From WHTK01 sp963711035 (GTDB lineage Bacteria; Chloroflexota; Dehalococcoidia; DSTF01; WHTK01), in assembly GCA_963711035.1 (NCBI GenBank), contig CAVQCN010000002.1:186001-250000 (forward strand): DNA of 64,000 nt, in the 5' to 3' direction. Shown here piece after piece: positions 33,879 through 42,033 of this stretch. Position 1 is the stretch's first letter. Each line of letters opens with the position of its first letter. The notes below the pieces were generated by a model. It made no database searches, was not told where the DNA came from, and saw nothing but the letters and a program-made list of their open reading frames with translations. The position numbers and the translations under genes are program-made.

Positions 33879-34037
33879 ATCAGGGGCCGGGCAGAGCTCA
33901 TCGCCGACCCCGACAAGAACCTGCCGAAGGAGCTTTCACAGAAGTACCTCGGCATCGATCCGCCCGCCGAGTCGGCGACGGAAGAGCGCCTCATCGTGCG
34001 GGTCAGGCCCGAGCGAGTCATCGCGTTTTCTGTCTGA
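33879..34037 (+). pseudogene. C-terminal remnant of a PPOX F420/FMN-binding protein
   Basis: The frame reads IRGRAELIADPDKNLPKELS, then KYLGIDPP and RLIVRVRPERVIAFSV, which is the C-terminal third of an F420-dependent PPOX-class (pyridoxamine oxidase-like) protein. The N-terminal two thirds are missing: upstream in this frame is the unrelated VOC gene, and no start codon is present. It is a gene fragment left by deletion. It sits directly before the RDD gene. Confidence 0.7.
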
Positions 34038-34087
34038 CCCGCTCTGCCTCTGGGCGACGGCTTCGGGCCCCGCTCCGGCCACGATGG

Positions 34088-34093
34088 TATAAT
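34088..34093 (+). promoter_or_regulatory. -10 element before the RDD gene
   Basis: TATAAT, extended to TATAATCG, nine bases before the ATG. The closeness suggests a near-leaderless transcript. No good -35 is seen. Confidence 0.45.
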
Positions 34094-34102
34094 CGCCAGG
34101 CA

Positions 34103-34732
34103 ATGGCGGAGAGGTCGGCGGCTTCAGAATTTGCCGCGATAGGTGGAGAACGCGCCGACGACGCCGAGGGGCTGGTCGGTCATGCCGACATCGGGTCCCG
34201 CCTGCTCGCCTATCTCGTCGACAGCCTGGTCATGTTCGTCTTCACGATGGTCTTCGCCATCGTGGCCGGCCTGATCGTCTTCGTCAGCAGCAACTACGGC
34301 TCCGGCAACCCCAGCGATGGCGCCTTTCTCGCCCTCGTCATCGTCCTGCTGGCGACGATGCCGAGCTGGTACGTCCTCACCTTCGCGCTCCTCAAGAGCC
34401 GCGGCCAGACCATCGGCCACTACCTCTTCGGCCTGCACGTCTTGCGCGAAGACGGTGCCGCGCCGACGACGGGCCAGGTGGGCGCCTACCTGGCGGCGCT
34501 GCATCCGCTCGTCTTCCATCCCGGTTTCGCCGGCCTCTGGGGCCTCCTCGCCTACGAGAGCGTCGTCATCGTTACCAGCAGCGTCATGCTGTACTTCAGC
34601 CTGACGATGGTCTTCCTGTGCCTCGTGGCGCCCATCGCCACGCTCGTCTTCGTTGCCGTCGACCGCCACCGGCGCGGCGTGCACGACCGCCTCGCCGGCT
34701 TGCGCCTCGTCGGCCTGGAGGACGACGAGTGA
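34103..34732 (+). CDS. RDD family membrane protein
   Basis: The 209-residue protein has the RDD signature: a first helix preceded by HADIGSRLLAYLVDSLVMFV (Arg and Asp), a second helix, the loop SRGQTIGHYLFGLHVLREDG, and a last segment ending VDRHRRGVHDRLAGLRLV (RDD-type Asp). About four to five helices lie in the membrane. RDD proteins are often of unknown function; some act in ion or substrate transport. The stop overlaps the next gene (GTGA), so the two proteins probably function together. Confidence 0.85.
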   Translation: MAERSAASEFAAIGGERADDAEGLVGHADIGSRLLAYLVDSLVMFVFTMVFAIVAGLIVFVSSNYGSGNPSDGAFLALVIVLLATMPSWYVLTFALLKSRGQTIGHYLFGLHVLREDGAAPTTGQVGAYLAALHPLVFHPGFAGLWGLLAYESVVIVTSSVMLYFSLTMVFLCLVAPIATLVFVAVDRHRRGVHDRLAGLRLVGLEDDE

Positions 34733-35508
34733 GGGGTGGTATCCCCAGCATCCTGGCCGCGATCCTGACGGCCGTCGTTCTCTTCACCCTTACCGGCTAC
34801 CAGATAACCACTGCGACGGCGGGCACGCGCCTCCTGGGGCGTCTTGGCGCGGCCCTGGTCGAGTTGAACCTCTGGGTACCGGCCCATCAGCAGGACCTCG
34901 ACTTGCTGGCGCGCGACCGCCCGACCGAGCCAGTGGCGATCAAGGACCTTCCGATCACGGTGACGGTACCCGCCTCCCAACTGATCGACACCGACCCATC
35001 GCTGCTGACGGAGGCGCTGCGACACGCGATGGGCAAGTCGTTGTATAAAGACGGCACCGACGCGTTGCAGAACGGTGAGGGCGGTTCGGCCCACCTGAGC
35101 ATCGGCGAGTCAGTTCGCTGGACCGTGACGCTGGTCAGCTCGGGCATGCACGGTATCTGGGCGGTCGCCCTGGCGATTGCCTTCCTGCTCCTGCTGGCTT
35201 CGTCTGCCGCCGTGATGACCACGGGGCGCTGGCCGCTGGGGCCCATCGCGGTGGGCGCCGGCGTCGCGACGGCGATCGCGCTCGTGTTCTGGGTACTGGC
35301 GCAGGTGGTCGCGTCGTCGTTCAGCAGTCCGATCGACAAGGAAACGGCGCTGATCTTCCGTGACGGCGCCTGGATCGGCGTACGTGACGCCGCTGCTATC
35401 GCCGTGGCCGCCACCGTCCTGCTCTTCCTGCTCAGCCGCCACTTCGGCCAAGAGCGCTCCACAAGCTACCAGACGCCGGTCCACGACCCCGATAGCTCCC
35501 CCTTCTAG
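34729..35508 (+). CDS. Membrane protein of unknown function
   Basis: The 259-residue protein starts at a GTG overlapping the RDD stop. It has one N-terminal helix (IPSILAAILTAVVLFTLTG), a large extracytoplasmic part of about 100 residues (residues 30-130), then three hydrophobic helices: IWAVALAIAFLLLLASSAAV, LGPIAVGAGVATAIALVFWV and AAAIAVAATVLLFLLS. A short charged tail follows. No family is recognised. Its coupling to the RDD gene suggests a two-component membrane assembly. Confidence 0.75.
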   Translation: MRGGIPSILAAILTAVVLFTLTGYQITTATAGTRLLGRLGAALVELNLWVPAHQQDLDLLARDRPTEPVAIKDLPITVTVPASQLIDTDPSLLTEALRHAMGKSLYKDGTDALQNGEGGSAHLSIGESVRWTVTLVSSGMHGIWAVALAIAFLLLLASSAAVMTTGRWPLGPIAVGAGVATAIALVFWVLAQVVASSFSSPIDKETALIFRDGAWIGVRDAAAIAVAATVLLFLLSRHFGQERSTSYQTPVHDPDSSPF

Positions 35509-35631
35509 GGGCATTGACATGCCGGCGAACCGCGCGAAGGGCTTCACGTCCTGGGCAAGTCTCAGAGACCGCCCGATGTTCTTCCCGTCATGAGCCCCGG
35601 CACACCTCGATCCAGTAAGGAGCTCGGGCAG

Positions 35632-35800
35632 GGGTAGCGGGGGCGAAGCCCCATGCGCGGGTGGGCCTGGGAGGTGTCCTCCCAGGTTTTCTTCCAAGCA
35701 GGGCGGGAGCGTAGCGATGCGGAGCAAATGTGGCAACTGCCCCGAACATGACGGCTGGTCAGAGGCAGGCCAGACTCTGCACTCGTTCAGAGCGACAGAC
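35632..35800 (+). repeat. Dispersed intergenic repeat, copy C
   Basis: GTAGCGGGGGCGAAGCCCCA, then TGCGCGGGTGGGCCTGGGAG and GTGTCCTCCCAGG, ending with GGTCAGAGGCAGGCCAGACT and CACTCGTTCAGAGCGACA. It matches copies A and B along its length. The rest of the 391-bp gap between the membrane gene and the LLM gene shows no gene. Confidence 0.75.
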
Positions 35801-35854
35801 CTGGCTGCTCGTGAGAGGGCCAAACGGCACGCTGTCCCCGGTGAAGCCATGACG

Positions 35855-35860
35855 TACAAT
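35855..35860 (+). promoter_or_regulatory. -10 element before the LLM oxidoreductase
   Basis: TACAAT, extended to TACAATCG, 39 bases before the GTG start. The -35 (CTGTCC at 35832, 17-base spacer) is a partial match. Confidence 0.4.
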
Positions 35861-35899
35861 CGCCCCTGATCGAGTGAATACGGGAGCGAGGGGACGATC

Positions 35900-36949
35900 G
35901 TGGAAATAGGCATCGGTCTCGATTACAGCCTGGGCCTCAGCTACGACGAGCAGGCCGAAATCTGCGCCGAGGCGGCGCGGCTGGGCTACACCAGCATCTG
36001 GACCAACGAGAGCAACGGCGAAGACTCGTTCCAGGTCTGCGCCATGCGCTGGGCCGCCACCCGCGACGTCGTCCCCGGCGGCCTCACGACAGGCATCGCC
36101 GTCTCGCCGGTGGGCCTGCGTACGCCGATCGGCTTCGCTATCAGTGCCGGCACGGTCAGCAAGATCAGCGACGGTCGCTTCATCCTCGGCGTCGGCAGCG
36201 GCGGGGCCTACCTGCCCGGCTACCGCCGCACCTGGGGCGTCAACGAGAAGTCGTCGCTGGCCCTGATGCGCGACTACGTCACCACGATCCGCGCTCTGGT
36301 CGGCGGCGAGACCGTCACCTACTCCTGCAACTCCTTCAACTATCAAGGGGTCAGCCTCAACATCAAGCCGGCGCCGCGAACGCCCGTTTACCTGGCTGCT
36401 CTCGGCCCCGAGATGCTGCGACTGGGAGGCGAGGTTGCGGACGGCATCTCGCTGAACTGGTGCTCGACCGACATGGTCGCCTGGAGTCGCGAAGTCGTCG
36501 ACGAGGGCGCCGGCCGAGCTGGTCGCGGCCCCGGTGAGGTCAAGCTCGCCGAGTACATCCGCATCTGTATCGACGACGACGTAGATATCGCCCGCCGCGC
36601 CTACACGCGCGCCGTCATGGGCTACGCGCTGGGTCCCGCGGGTATGAAGCGGCCGATGGGCTATCGTGCCCACTTCGAGCGTATGGGCTTCGCGGACGAC
36701 CTTGCCCGCATCGACGCTATGCGTGCCCGCAACGCGCCCGTGGACGAAATCGTTGATGCCTTCCCGGAGAAGCTGCTGCGCCACGTCGGCTACTACGGCA
36801 AGGCGGACGGCGCAGCGGAGGCGTTCGCGAAGCTGGCACAGGGCCTCGATACCGCCATCGTGCGGGTCGTTGCCGCACGCCCCGGCGTCGCGTCGACGCG
36901 CGCCGTCATGGAGGCGTGCACGCCGGGCCTGGTGACGGCGGCGAGGTAG
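35900..36949 (+). CDS. LLM-class flavin/F420-dependent oxidoreductase
   Basis: The 349-residue TIM-barrel protein is of the luciferase-like monooxygenase class: MEIGIGLDYSLG, AARLGYTSIWTNES, RFILGVGSGGAYLP with the cofactor-binding loop, TPVYLAALGPEMLRLGGEVA and DGISLNW. Members use F420 or FMN; which one is not decidable. The GTG start follows GGGAGCGAGGGGACGATC. It ends 68 bases before the sigma-factor gene. The substrate is unknown. Confidence 0.88.
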   Translation: MEIGIGLDYSLGLSYDEQAEICAEAARLGYTSIWTNESNGEDSFQVCAMRWAATRDVVPGGLTTGIAVSPVGLRTPIGFAISAGTVSKISDGRFILGVGSGGAYLPGYRRTWGVNEKSSLALMRDYVTTIRALVGGETVTYSCNSFNYQGVSLNIKPAPRTPVYLAALGPEMLRLGGEVADGISLNWCSTDMVAWSREVVDEGAGRAGRGPGEVKLAEYIRICIDDDVDIARRAYTRAVMGYALGPAGMKRPMGYRAHFERMGFADDLARIDAMRARNAPVDEIVDAFPEKLLRHVGYYGKADGAAEAFAKLAQGLDTAIVRVVAARPGVASTRAVMEACTPGLVTAAR

Positions 36950-37017
36950 CGTTATCGAATGACCGCACCGTCGACCGCCCGACGGTCAGTCCCTTCGTCC
37001 GCGGAGACGTATCGCTC

Positions 37018-37612
37018 GTGAACCGTAGCGAGGCCGCGAGGATCAGCGCGTCCAGCGCGCCCGCGAAGGCGACCTGGCCGCGTTCAACGAGCTCGTCCTC
37101 GAGTTTCAGACGCAGGTCTTCAACCTCGCCTTGCGTCAGCTGGGTCAGCGCGCCGCCGCCGAAGACGCGACGCAGGACGCGTTTCTCTCCGCCTGGCGCA
37201 ACATCCACGGCCTGCGCGGCGACTTCAAGCCCTGGATCATGCGTATTGCCGCCAACGCCTGTACGGACGCCATGCGGCGCCGCGGCCGCCGGCCCTCCAG
37301 CTCGCTGGACGTAGCGCTGGAGGCCGGCATGCCGGAGCCGCCCGCCGATGACCCGTCGCCGGAGGCGAGCGTCCTGCAAGGCGAGTTGCGCACGCGCGTC
37401 GAAGCCGCATTGCAGCAGTTGCCCGATGAACAGCGTCTCGCCGTCACGCTCTCCGACCTCAACGGCCTCGACTATGCCGAAATCGCCACTGTGATGAAGA
37501 CTTCGCTCGGCACCGTCAAGTCTCGTATCGCTCGCGGCCGCGCCCGTCTTCGCGTCTCATTCTCGTCAACGAGAGGGAACAATCCGCCGGTTCGGAGCGT
37601 CAGGAGGTATAG
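37018..37612 (+). pseudogene. ECF-type sigma factor with two apparent frameshifts
   Basis: The bulk (about 37039-37560) encodes the sigma2 and sigma4 regions of an ECF sigma-70 factor: GDLAAFNELVLEFQTQVFNL, AEDATQDAFLSAWRNI, then ALQQLPDEQRLAVTLSDLNG and LGTVKSRIARGRARL. At the 5' end a natural start (GTG AAC CGT AGC GAG GCC) lies in another frame and joins if one G is added near 37037-37039, giving A-E-D-Q-R-V-Q-R. Near 37551 the frame must shift again for the natural end LILVNEREQSAGSERQEV and the TAG nine bases before the anti-sigma gene. Two one-base deletions, true or artefactual, thus break the gene as read. Confidence 0.75.
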
Positions 37613-37620
37613 GGGCCGAA

Positions 37621-38407
37621 ATGCAGTGGTTCAAGCGCAGCGCACACCCAACCGAGGCAGAGCTCTCGTCGTTGGTCGACGGCGAGCTCTCCACGGCGCA
37701 GCGTGCGCGCGCTGGAGGGGCATCTCCGCTCTTGCGAGGGCTGCAGTGCGGTCGTAGCAGAGCTGCGGCAGGTCAAGTCCCTGGTGTCGCGATTGCCGCA
37801 AGTCGAGCCGTCCCGCTCCTTCGTGCTGACGGCGGCGCAGGCGGCATCGACGCCTCCAGCCCGCCCGTCACCGCGAAGGCCGTACGCGCTGGCGCCGGCG
37901 GTTGCGCTGACGCTGCTCGTGGCGCTGCTGGTCGTCGACTTCGGCATCAAGGGCTCGACGCATCAGGACCAGACCGCGTCGACGCCCTTCGCGGCCCTGT
38001 CGCGCGAATCGGCGCCGGTCGATTCGTCCGCGGACGCTGGCGTGCAACCGGAGGTCGCGGTGCCGGCACCGGACGAGGCGGCGCCGACGGTCGAAAGCGG
38101 TAAAGGAGGCGAAGCCAACGCGGCGACGGTCACGACCGGTGCGGCGAGCACGGCGCCGGAGATCGAGTCGACGACCACGGTGGAGAACGGCGCTTCGTCC
38201 TTCGCTCCGGTGCAGCCGACCGAGCAGTCGACACCGCTGGCGATCGAAGCAGCTCCGGCAACGGCGCCGACGGTGGCTCCGGCGGCGGAGTCATCGAAGG
38301 GCAACGGGATCAGCCTGCTGCGCGTGCTGGAGATCGTGACCGGGGCGGCGCTGCTGCTCTCGACCCTGCTGGTGTTTGGGCCCCGACTGTTGGGCAAACG
38401 TAGTTGA
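37621..38407 (+). pseudogene. Zinc-finger anti-sigma factor with an apparent frameshift
   Basis: The start frame reads MQWFKRSAHPTEAELSSLVD and GELSTAQRA; after about 37700 the continuation is in the next frame as ALEGHLRSCEGCSAVVAELR, which holds the H-x3-C-x2-C zinc site typical of anti-sigma proteins. Removing one base in GCGTGCGCGCGCTGG (37701-37715) restores one protein of about 261 residues. Later parts are a helix (APAVALTLLVALLVVDFG), a long Ala/Thr/Glu-rich external stalk and a second helix near the C-terminus (IVTGAALLLSTLLVFGPRLL). It should hold the preceding sigma factor inactive until a signal arrives. Confidence 0.75.
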
Positions 38408-38418
38408 GGTAGGTAAGG

Positions 38419-39150
38419 ATGATATCGAGAAAGAATCTGATACTGGGTGTTTCCATGGCCGTGGTGGCCCTCCTGGCTGTCGCCTGCAGCGGCAAGGGAG
38501 ACACGATCATTCAGACGCAGGGACCGGTTTCCGGCATATCCGTGAGCGGTACCGGCAAGGCGACGGGCACGCCGGACCTCGCCATCCTGCAGCTCGGCGT
38601 GCAGGCGCAACGCAATACGGTTGAAGACGCCCGCAGCGCCGCCGCGACCGCCATGCAGGGCGTCATCGACTCGCTGAAGCAGAACGGCGTCAAGGACAGC
38701 GACATCCAGACGGTGCAGTTCAGCATCTATCCGCAGTACGACTACTCCAACAACAAGCAGACGCTGACCGGCTACCAGGTGAGCAACGTCGTCACTGCCA
38801 AGATCCACGACATGGACACGGCTGGCAAGATCATCGATGACGCGGCCCAGGCCGGCGGCAACGACGTCGTCGTGCAGAACATCTCGTTCACTTTCGAAGA
38901 CCCGACGGACCTGCAGAACCAGGCGCGCAGCGATGCCGTGAAGCAGGCCAAGGCCCGCGCTCAGCAACTGGCCGACGATTCTGGTGTCAGCCTCGGCAAG
39001 CTCCTCTCGGTCAACGAGAGCACGAGCGGTAACGAGCGTCAGGTCATTGCGCCGGCGACCGGCAGCTTCGCCTCGGACGCCAGCACGCCGATCCAGACCG
39101 GCGAGCTGGAGATATCGGTCACAGTGAACCTCGTCTACGCCGTCGACTGA
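38419..39150 (+). CDS. SIMPL-domain (DUF541) lipoprotein
   Basis: The 243-residue protein begins MISRKNLILGVSMAVVALLAVACSG, with a lipobox (LAVAC). A SIMPL domain follows: ISVSGTGKATGTPDLAILQL, QNGVKDSDIQTVQFSIYPQY, YQVSNVVTAKIHDMDTAG and AVKQAKARAQQLADDSGVSL. SIMPL proteins form ring-like oligomers outside the membrane and are of poorly known function. It lies 11 bases after the anti-sigma gene, so sigma, anti-sigma and SIMPL form one unit, perhaps an envelope-stress system. Confidence 0.88.
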   Translation: MISRKNLILGVSMAVVALLAVACSGKGDTIIQTQGPVSGISVSGTGKATGTPDLAILQLGVQAQRNTVEDARSAAATAMQGVIDSLKQNGVKDSDIQTVQFSIYPQYDYSNNKQTLTGYQVSNVVTAKIHDMDTAGKIIDDAAQAGGNDVVVQNISFTFEDPTDLQNQARSDAVKQAKARAQQLADDSGVSLGKLLSVNESTSGNERQVIAPATGSFASDASTPIQTGELEISVTVNLVYAVD

Positions 39151-39271
39151 GCGCGTAGCGAGCTCTGAAGTGGACCGCCCGATGAAGGGGAACGTCGGGT
39201 TGGTTCCAAGGAGGTTCCCATTGTGAGCCATCTTCCGCGCGGCTCTGCGCGGGATGCCAATCCCCTCGCCC

Positions 39272-39306
39272 AAGGCGCCCTCTCTTCCCACCGGAGAGGG
39301 CGCCTT
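39272..39306 (+). terminator. Terminator after the sigma/SIMPL unit
   Basis: AAGGCGCCCTCTC and GAGAGGGCGCCTT form a perfect 13-bp stem with a 9-base loop, followed by CGTTTG. It ends four bases before the dcd -35 region. Confidence 0.8.
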
Positions 39307-39309
39307 CGT

Positions 39310-39338
39310 TTGCCCGGCGCTGGGGCGCCGGGTAGAAT
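39310..39338 (+). promoter_or_regulatory. Promoter of dcd
   Basis: TTGCCC (39310-39315) and TAGAAT (39333-39338) are separated by 17 bases. The -10 extends to TAGAATCG. The leader would be about 35 bases. Confidence 0.55.
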
Positions 39339-39379
39339 CGCCTCAACCCAGCACGAAACCCTGACAGGGGGAGCCCGCC

Positions 39380-40000
39380 ACGTCAGTCCTCAGCGACCGC
39401 ACCATCCGTGAAGAGATCGAGGCCGGCCGTCTCGTCATCGACCCCTTCGAGGAGGGCATGCTGCAGCCTGCCAGCGTCGACTTGCGACTGGGCCGCGAGT
39501 TCCGCGTCTTCCGCAACTACCGCCTGCCGTATATCGACGTGAAGCAGGAGATGCCCACCCTCACCGAGGTGGAGTTCATCGACGAGAACACGCCCTTCAT
39601 CCTCCACCCGGGCGAATTCGTCCTGGCCGTGACGATGGAGTTGGTGCAGATTCCCGACGACCTGGTCGGCCGCCTCGACGGCAAGAGCTCGCTGGGGCGC
39701 CTCGGCCTCATCGTCCACTCCACCGCCGGCTTCGTCGATCCCGGCTTCAAGGGACGCCTGACGCTGGAGCTCACCAACGTCGCCAACCTGCCGATCACGC
39801 TGTACTACTCGATGCCCGTGTCGCAGATCTCGTTCTCGAAGCTCACCACGCCGGCGGACCAGCCGTATGGCGCCAAGGGTATGGCCTCGAAGTACCAGGA
39901 CCAGACCGGCCCCGAGCCGAGCCGCTACTACCTCAACTACTCCCGCCAGCGTTCGACGCCGCCACCGCCGCCCAGCCGCCGCCACCGCAGCCAGAGCTAA
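39380..40000 (+). CDS. dcd: dCTP deaminase
   Basis: The 206-residue enzyme deaminates dCTP to dUTP. It begins (T)SVLSDRTIREEIEAGRLVID, which aligns with the normal start M-S-V-L-S-D of the family, then QPASVDLRLGREFRVF, GRLDGKSSLGRLGL, HSTAGFVDPGFKGRLTLELT and KYQDQTGPEPSRY. The codon at the expected Met is ACG. A GGGGGAG ribosome site lies six bases before it, an in-frame TGA at 39362 closes the frame upstream, and the next ATG (39458) would cut off 26 conserved residues. The start is therefore probably ACG, or an ATG altered by error. The C-terminus is a Pro/Ser/Arg tail. It is followed four bases later by ribD. Confidence 0.88.
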   Translation, partial: TSVLSDRTIREEIEAGRLVIDPFEEGMLQPASVDLRLGREFRVFRNYRLPYIDVKQEMPTLTEVEFIDENTPFILHPGEFVLAVTMELVQIPDDLVGRLDGKSSLGRLGLIVHSTAGFVDPGFKGRLTLELTNVANLPITLYYSMPVSQISFSKLTTPADQPYGAKGMASKYQDQTGPEPSRYYLNYSRQRSTPPPPPSRRHRSQS

Positions 40001-40004
40001 TCTC

Positions 40005-41120
40005 ATGGCTTCCGAGTTCATGCTGCGAGCCCTCGCGTTGGCCGAGCAGGCTGCCGGGACGACGAGTCCGAACCCCAACGTCGGCGCCGTCATCGTGCGC
40101 GATGGCCGCATCATCGGTGAGGGCTACACGCGTCCGCCCGGCGGCCCACACGCCGAGGTCGTGGCGTTACAGGAGGCCGGCGAGTCCGCCCGCGGCGCCG
40201 ATCTCTACGTGACGCTGGAGCCGTGCAGCCATCACGGTCGTACGCCGCCCTGCACAGACGCCATCGTCGCGGCTGGCGTCCGCCGCGTGGTCTACGCCAT
40301 CGACGACCCCGACGCCAACGTCTCGGGGCGCGGCCGCGCCCTGCTCGAAGCGGCGCGACTGCAGGTCGAGTCCGGCGACGGCGCCGAGGAATCGTCGCGC
40401 CTGCTCGAGGCGTACATCAAGCATCGCCGCATCGGGCTGCCGTTCATCACCGTGAAATACGCTGCCAGCCTGGACGGCCGCATCGCCGCCGCGTCGGGCG
40501 ACTCGCGCTGGGTGAGCGGCCCCGAGACGCTGCGCTGGGCGCACGCCAACCGCCCCAGGATCGACGCGATTATGGTCGGGTCGTCCACCGTCGTCATCGA
40601 CGACCCGCTGCTCACTGCACGGCCCGAGGGCGTGGCCGAGCCGCACCAGCCGCTGAGAGTCGTTCTCGACAGCCACGGTCGCATCTCTACGGACGCGAGG
40701 GTGCTGACGGGCGGCTCGCGCACGCTTGTCGTCACCACGGAGGCGTCGCAGCCGGCCTGGCGGTCCATCATCGAGGCGCGCGGCGCCGAGGTGCTGCTGG
40801 TGCCTGCCGGCGCAGACGGCCACGTCTCGCTGCCGTCGCTGCTTGAGGAGTTGGGTCGTCGCGGCGTGCTCAGCCTGCTCGTCGAGGGCGGCGGCGTGCT
40901 GATCGGCTCCTTCTTCGACGAACGCCTGGTCGACAAGGTGACGCTGGTGTTGGCCCCGATGATCGTCGGGGCCGCAAACGCGCCTGCTGCTGTCGCGGGC
41001 CGTGGAGCGCAGCGTATGGCCGATGCGGTGCGCCTGCGCGACATGACGGTCGAGCGCCTGGGCGAGGACATCCTCGTCACGGGCTATCCGGTGTGGCCTG
41101 AGAACCAGGCAGCGCCGTAG
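40005..41120 (+). CDS. ribD: Bifunctional riboflavin deaminase/reductase
   Basis: The 371-residue enzyme carries out steps two and three of riboflavin synthesis. The N-terminal deaminase has the zinc site HAEVVAL and PCSHHGRTPPC (near residues 48-87). The C-terminal reductase has PFITVKYAASLDGRIAA, SRWVSGPETLRWAHANR, DAIMVGSSTVVIDDPLLTAR and SLLVEGGGVLIGSFF. The ATG at 40005 lies four bases after dcd, so they are co-transcribed. The other rib genes begin 1.9 kb downstream, separated by two minus-strand genes. Confidence 0.95.
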   Translation: MASEFMLRALALAEQAAGTTSPNPNVGAVIVRDGRIIGEGYTRPPGGPHAEVVALQEAGESARGADLYVTLEPCSHHGRTPPCTDAIVAAGVRRVVYAIDDPDANVSGRGRALLEAARLQVESGDGAEESSRLLEAYIKHRRIGLPFITVKYAASLDGRIAAASGDSRWVSGPETLRWAHANRPRIDAIMVGSSTVVIDDPLLTARPEGVAEPHQPLRVVLDSHGRISTDARVLTGGSRTLVVTTEASQPAWRSIIEARGAEVLLVPAGADGHVSLPSLLEELGRRGVLSLLVEGGGVLIGSFFDERLVDKVTLVLAPMIVGAANAPAAVAGRGAQRMADAVRLRDMTVERLGEDILVTGYPVWPENQAAP

Positions 41121-41153
41121 GCCGTAGGCCGAAGCTCGACGCGACCAAAGAGA

Positions 41154-41181
41154 AGAGGCCTCCGGACAACCGGAGGCCTCT
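41154..41181. terminator. Bidirectional terminator between ribD and the Tyr-rich gene
   Basis: AGAGGCCTCCGG and CCGGAGGCCTCT form a perfect 12-bp stem with the loop ACAA. It serves ribD on the plus strand and the convergent minus-strand gene. Confidence 0.8.
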
Positions 41182-41203
41182 CGTGGTTCCTCGTGTGTCT
41201 GAC

Positions 41204-41875
41204 CTAGTTGTTCGAGTTACACCCCTGGTAGTAGTAGGAGTACGGCCAGTAGGCGTTGTAGTAGCTGTAATACGGGTAGTAGTTGTAGTAACCGTTGTAG
41301 GTCATCAGGTTCTGGGCGACGGTCGACAGGTAGCCGTAGTAGTCGGAGATGTTGTAGTTGTACGGGTAGGTGTAGTAGTACGGCAGGACGCTGTTGTAGT
41401 AGTACGAGCCGTAGAACGGGTAGTAGTTGTAGTAGCTGGAGTTACAGGTGCAGGTGAGGTAGCAGCCCGTATTGAGCGGGGTCGTCGGGTAGATCGGATA
41501 GTAGTACTGCGGGCCGGTGCACGGCGTGAACGAGAAGACCTGCGAGTACACGTACCCCGACGGCATGGCGCTCTTTACCCGCCAATAGTACGTCGTGTTG
41601 GCGAGCAGGTAGTTCCATGTCGCGTTTGTCGTGGTGCCCGAGACGGCCTGCTGGGTTACTGTGGCGAAGTCCGATGACGGGCTCACGTCGACGTACTGGG
41701 CGAGAGCGCCCGACGCCGGTGTCCAGTGAATCGTGACGCCCGCGTACGGTCCCACGCAGACGATGTCGTAGGTCGGACTATTGTCCGCGGAGACGGTGCC
41801 CGCCGAGGCAAGTCCGAAGGCGAGGACCAGAGCCAGTAGACCTGTAGCCGAAACGAGAAGCTTTTTCACACTCAT
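41204..41875 (-). CDS. Secreted protein with Fn3-like domain and tyrosine-rich tail
   Basis: The 223-residue protein has a signal peptide (SATGLLALVLAFGLASAGTVSA) and an Fn3-like domain of about 85 residues (ITIHW-type strand VTIHWTPASGALAQYVDVSP, then NATWNYLLANTTYYWRVKSA). The last 105 residues contain about 36 tyrosines, with clusters such as YYNYYPFYGSYYYN and YYNYYPYYSYYNAYWPYSYY, and a few Cys (TGCYLTCTC, GCNSNN). No family is recognised for the tail. It may form an adhesive, cross-linked or fibrous surface. I place the start at the ATG 41875, where the signal peptide begins. It is convergent with ribD. Confidence 0.75.
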   Translation of the reverse strand: MSVKKLLVSATGLLALVLAFGLASAGTVSADNSPTYDIVCVGPYAGVTIHWTPASGALAQYVDVSPSSDFATVTQQAVSGTTTNATWNYLLANTTYYWRVKSAMPSGYVYSQVFSFTPCTGPQYYYPIYPTTPLNTGCYLTCTCNSSYYNYYPFYGSYYYNSVLPYYYTYPYNYNISDYYGYLSTVAQNLMTYNGYYNYYPYYSYYNAYWPYSYYYQGCNSNN

Positions 41876-42033
41876 CCTCAGGGTTCTATCTAACTGCTGC
41901 GAGCCAACGGATTGAGTATATTCCCGTCTTTCCCGAAGTAAACAGGGTTTTACATTCTCAGCGAAAGAAGGAGCCATTTGGCTTCTGAAGCCCCGTGTGG
42001 CTCGCCTGCCTTTCGCGCGCCGCAAGCGACTGG

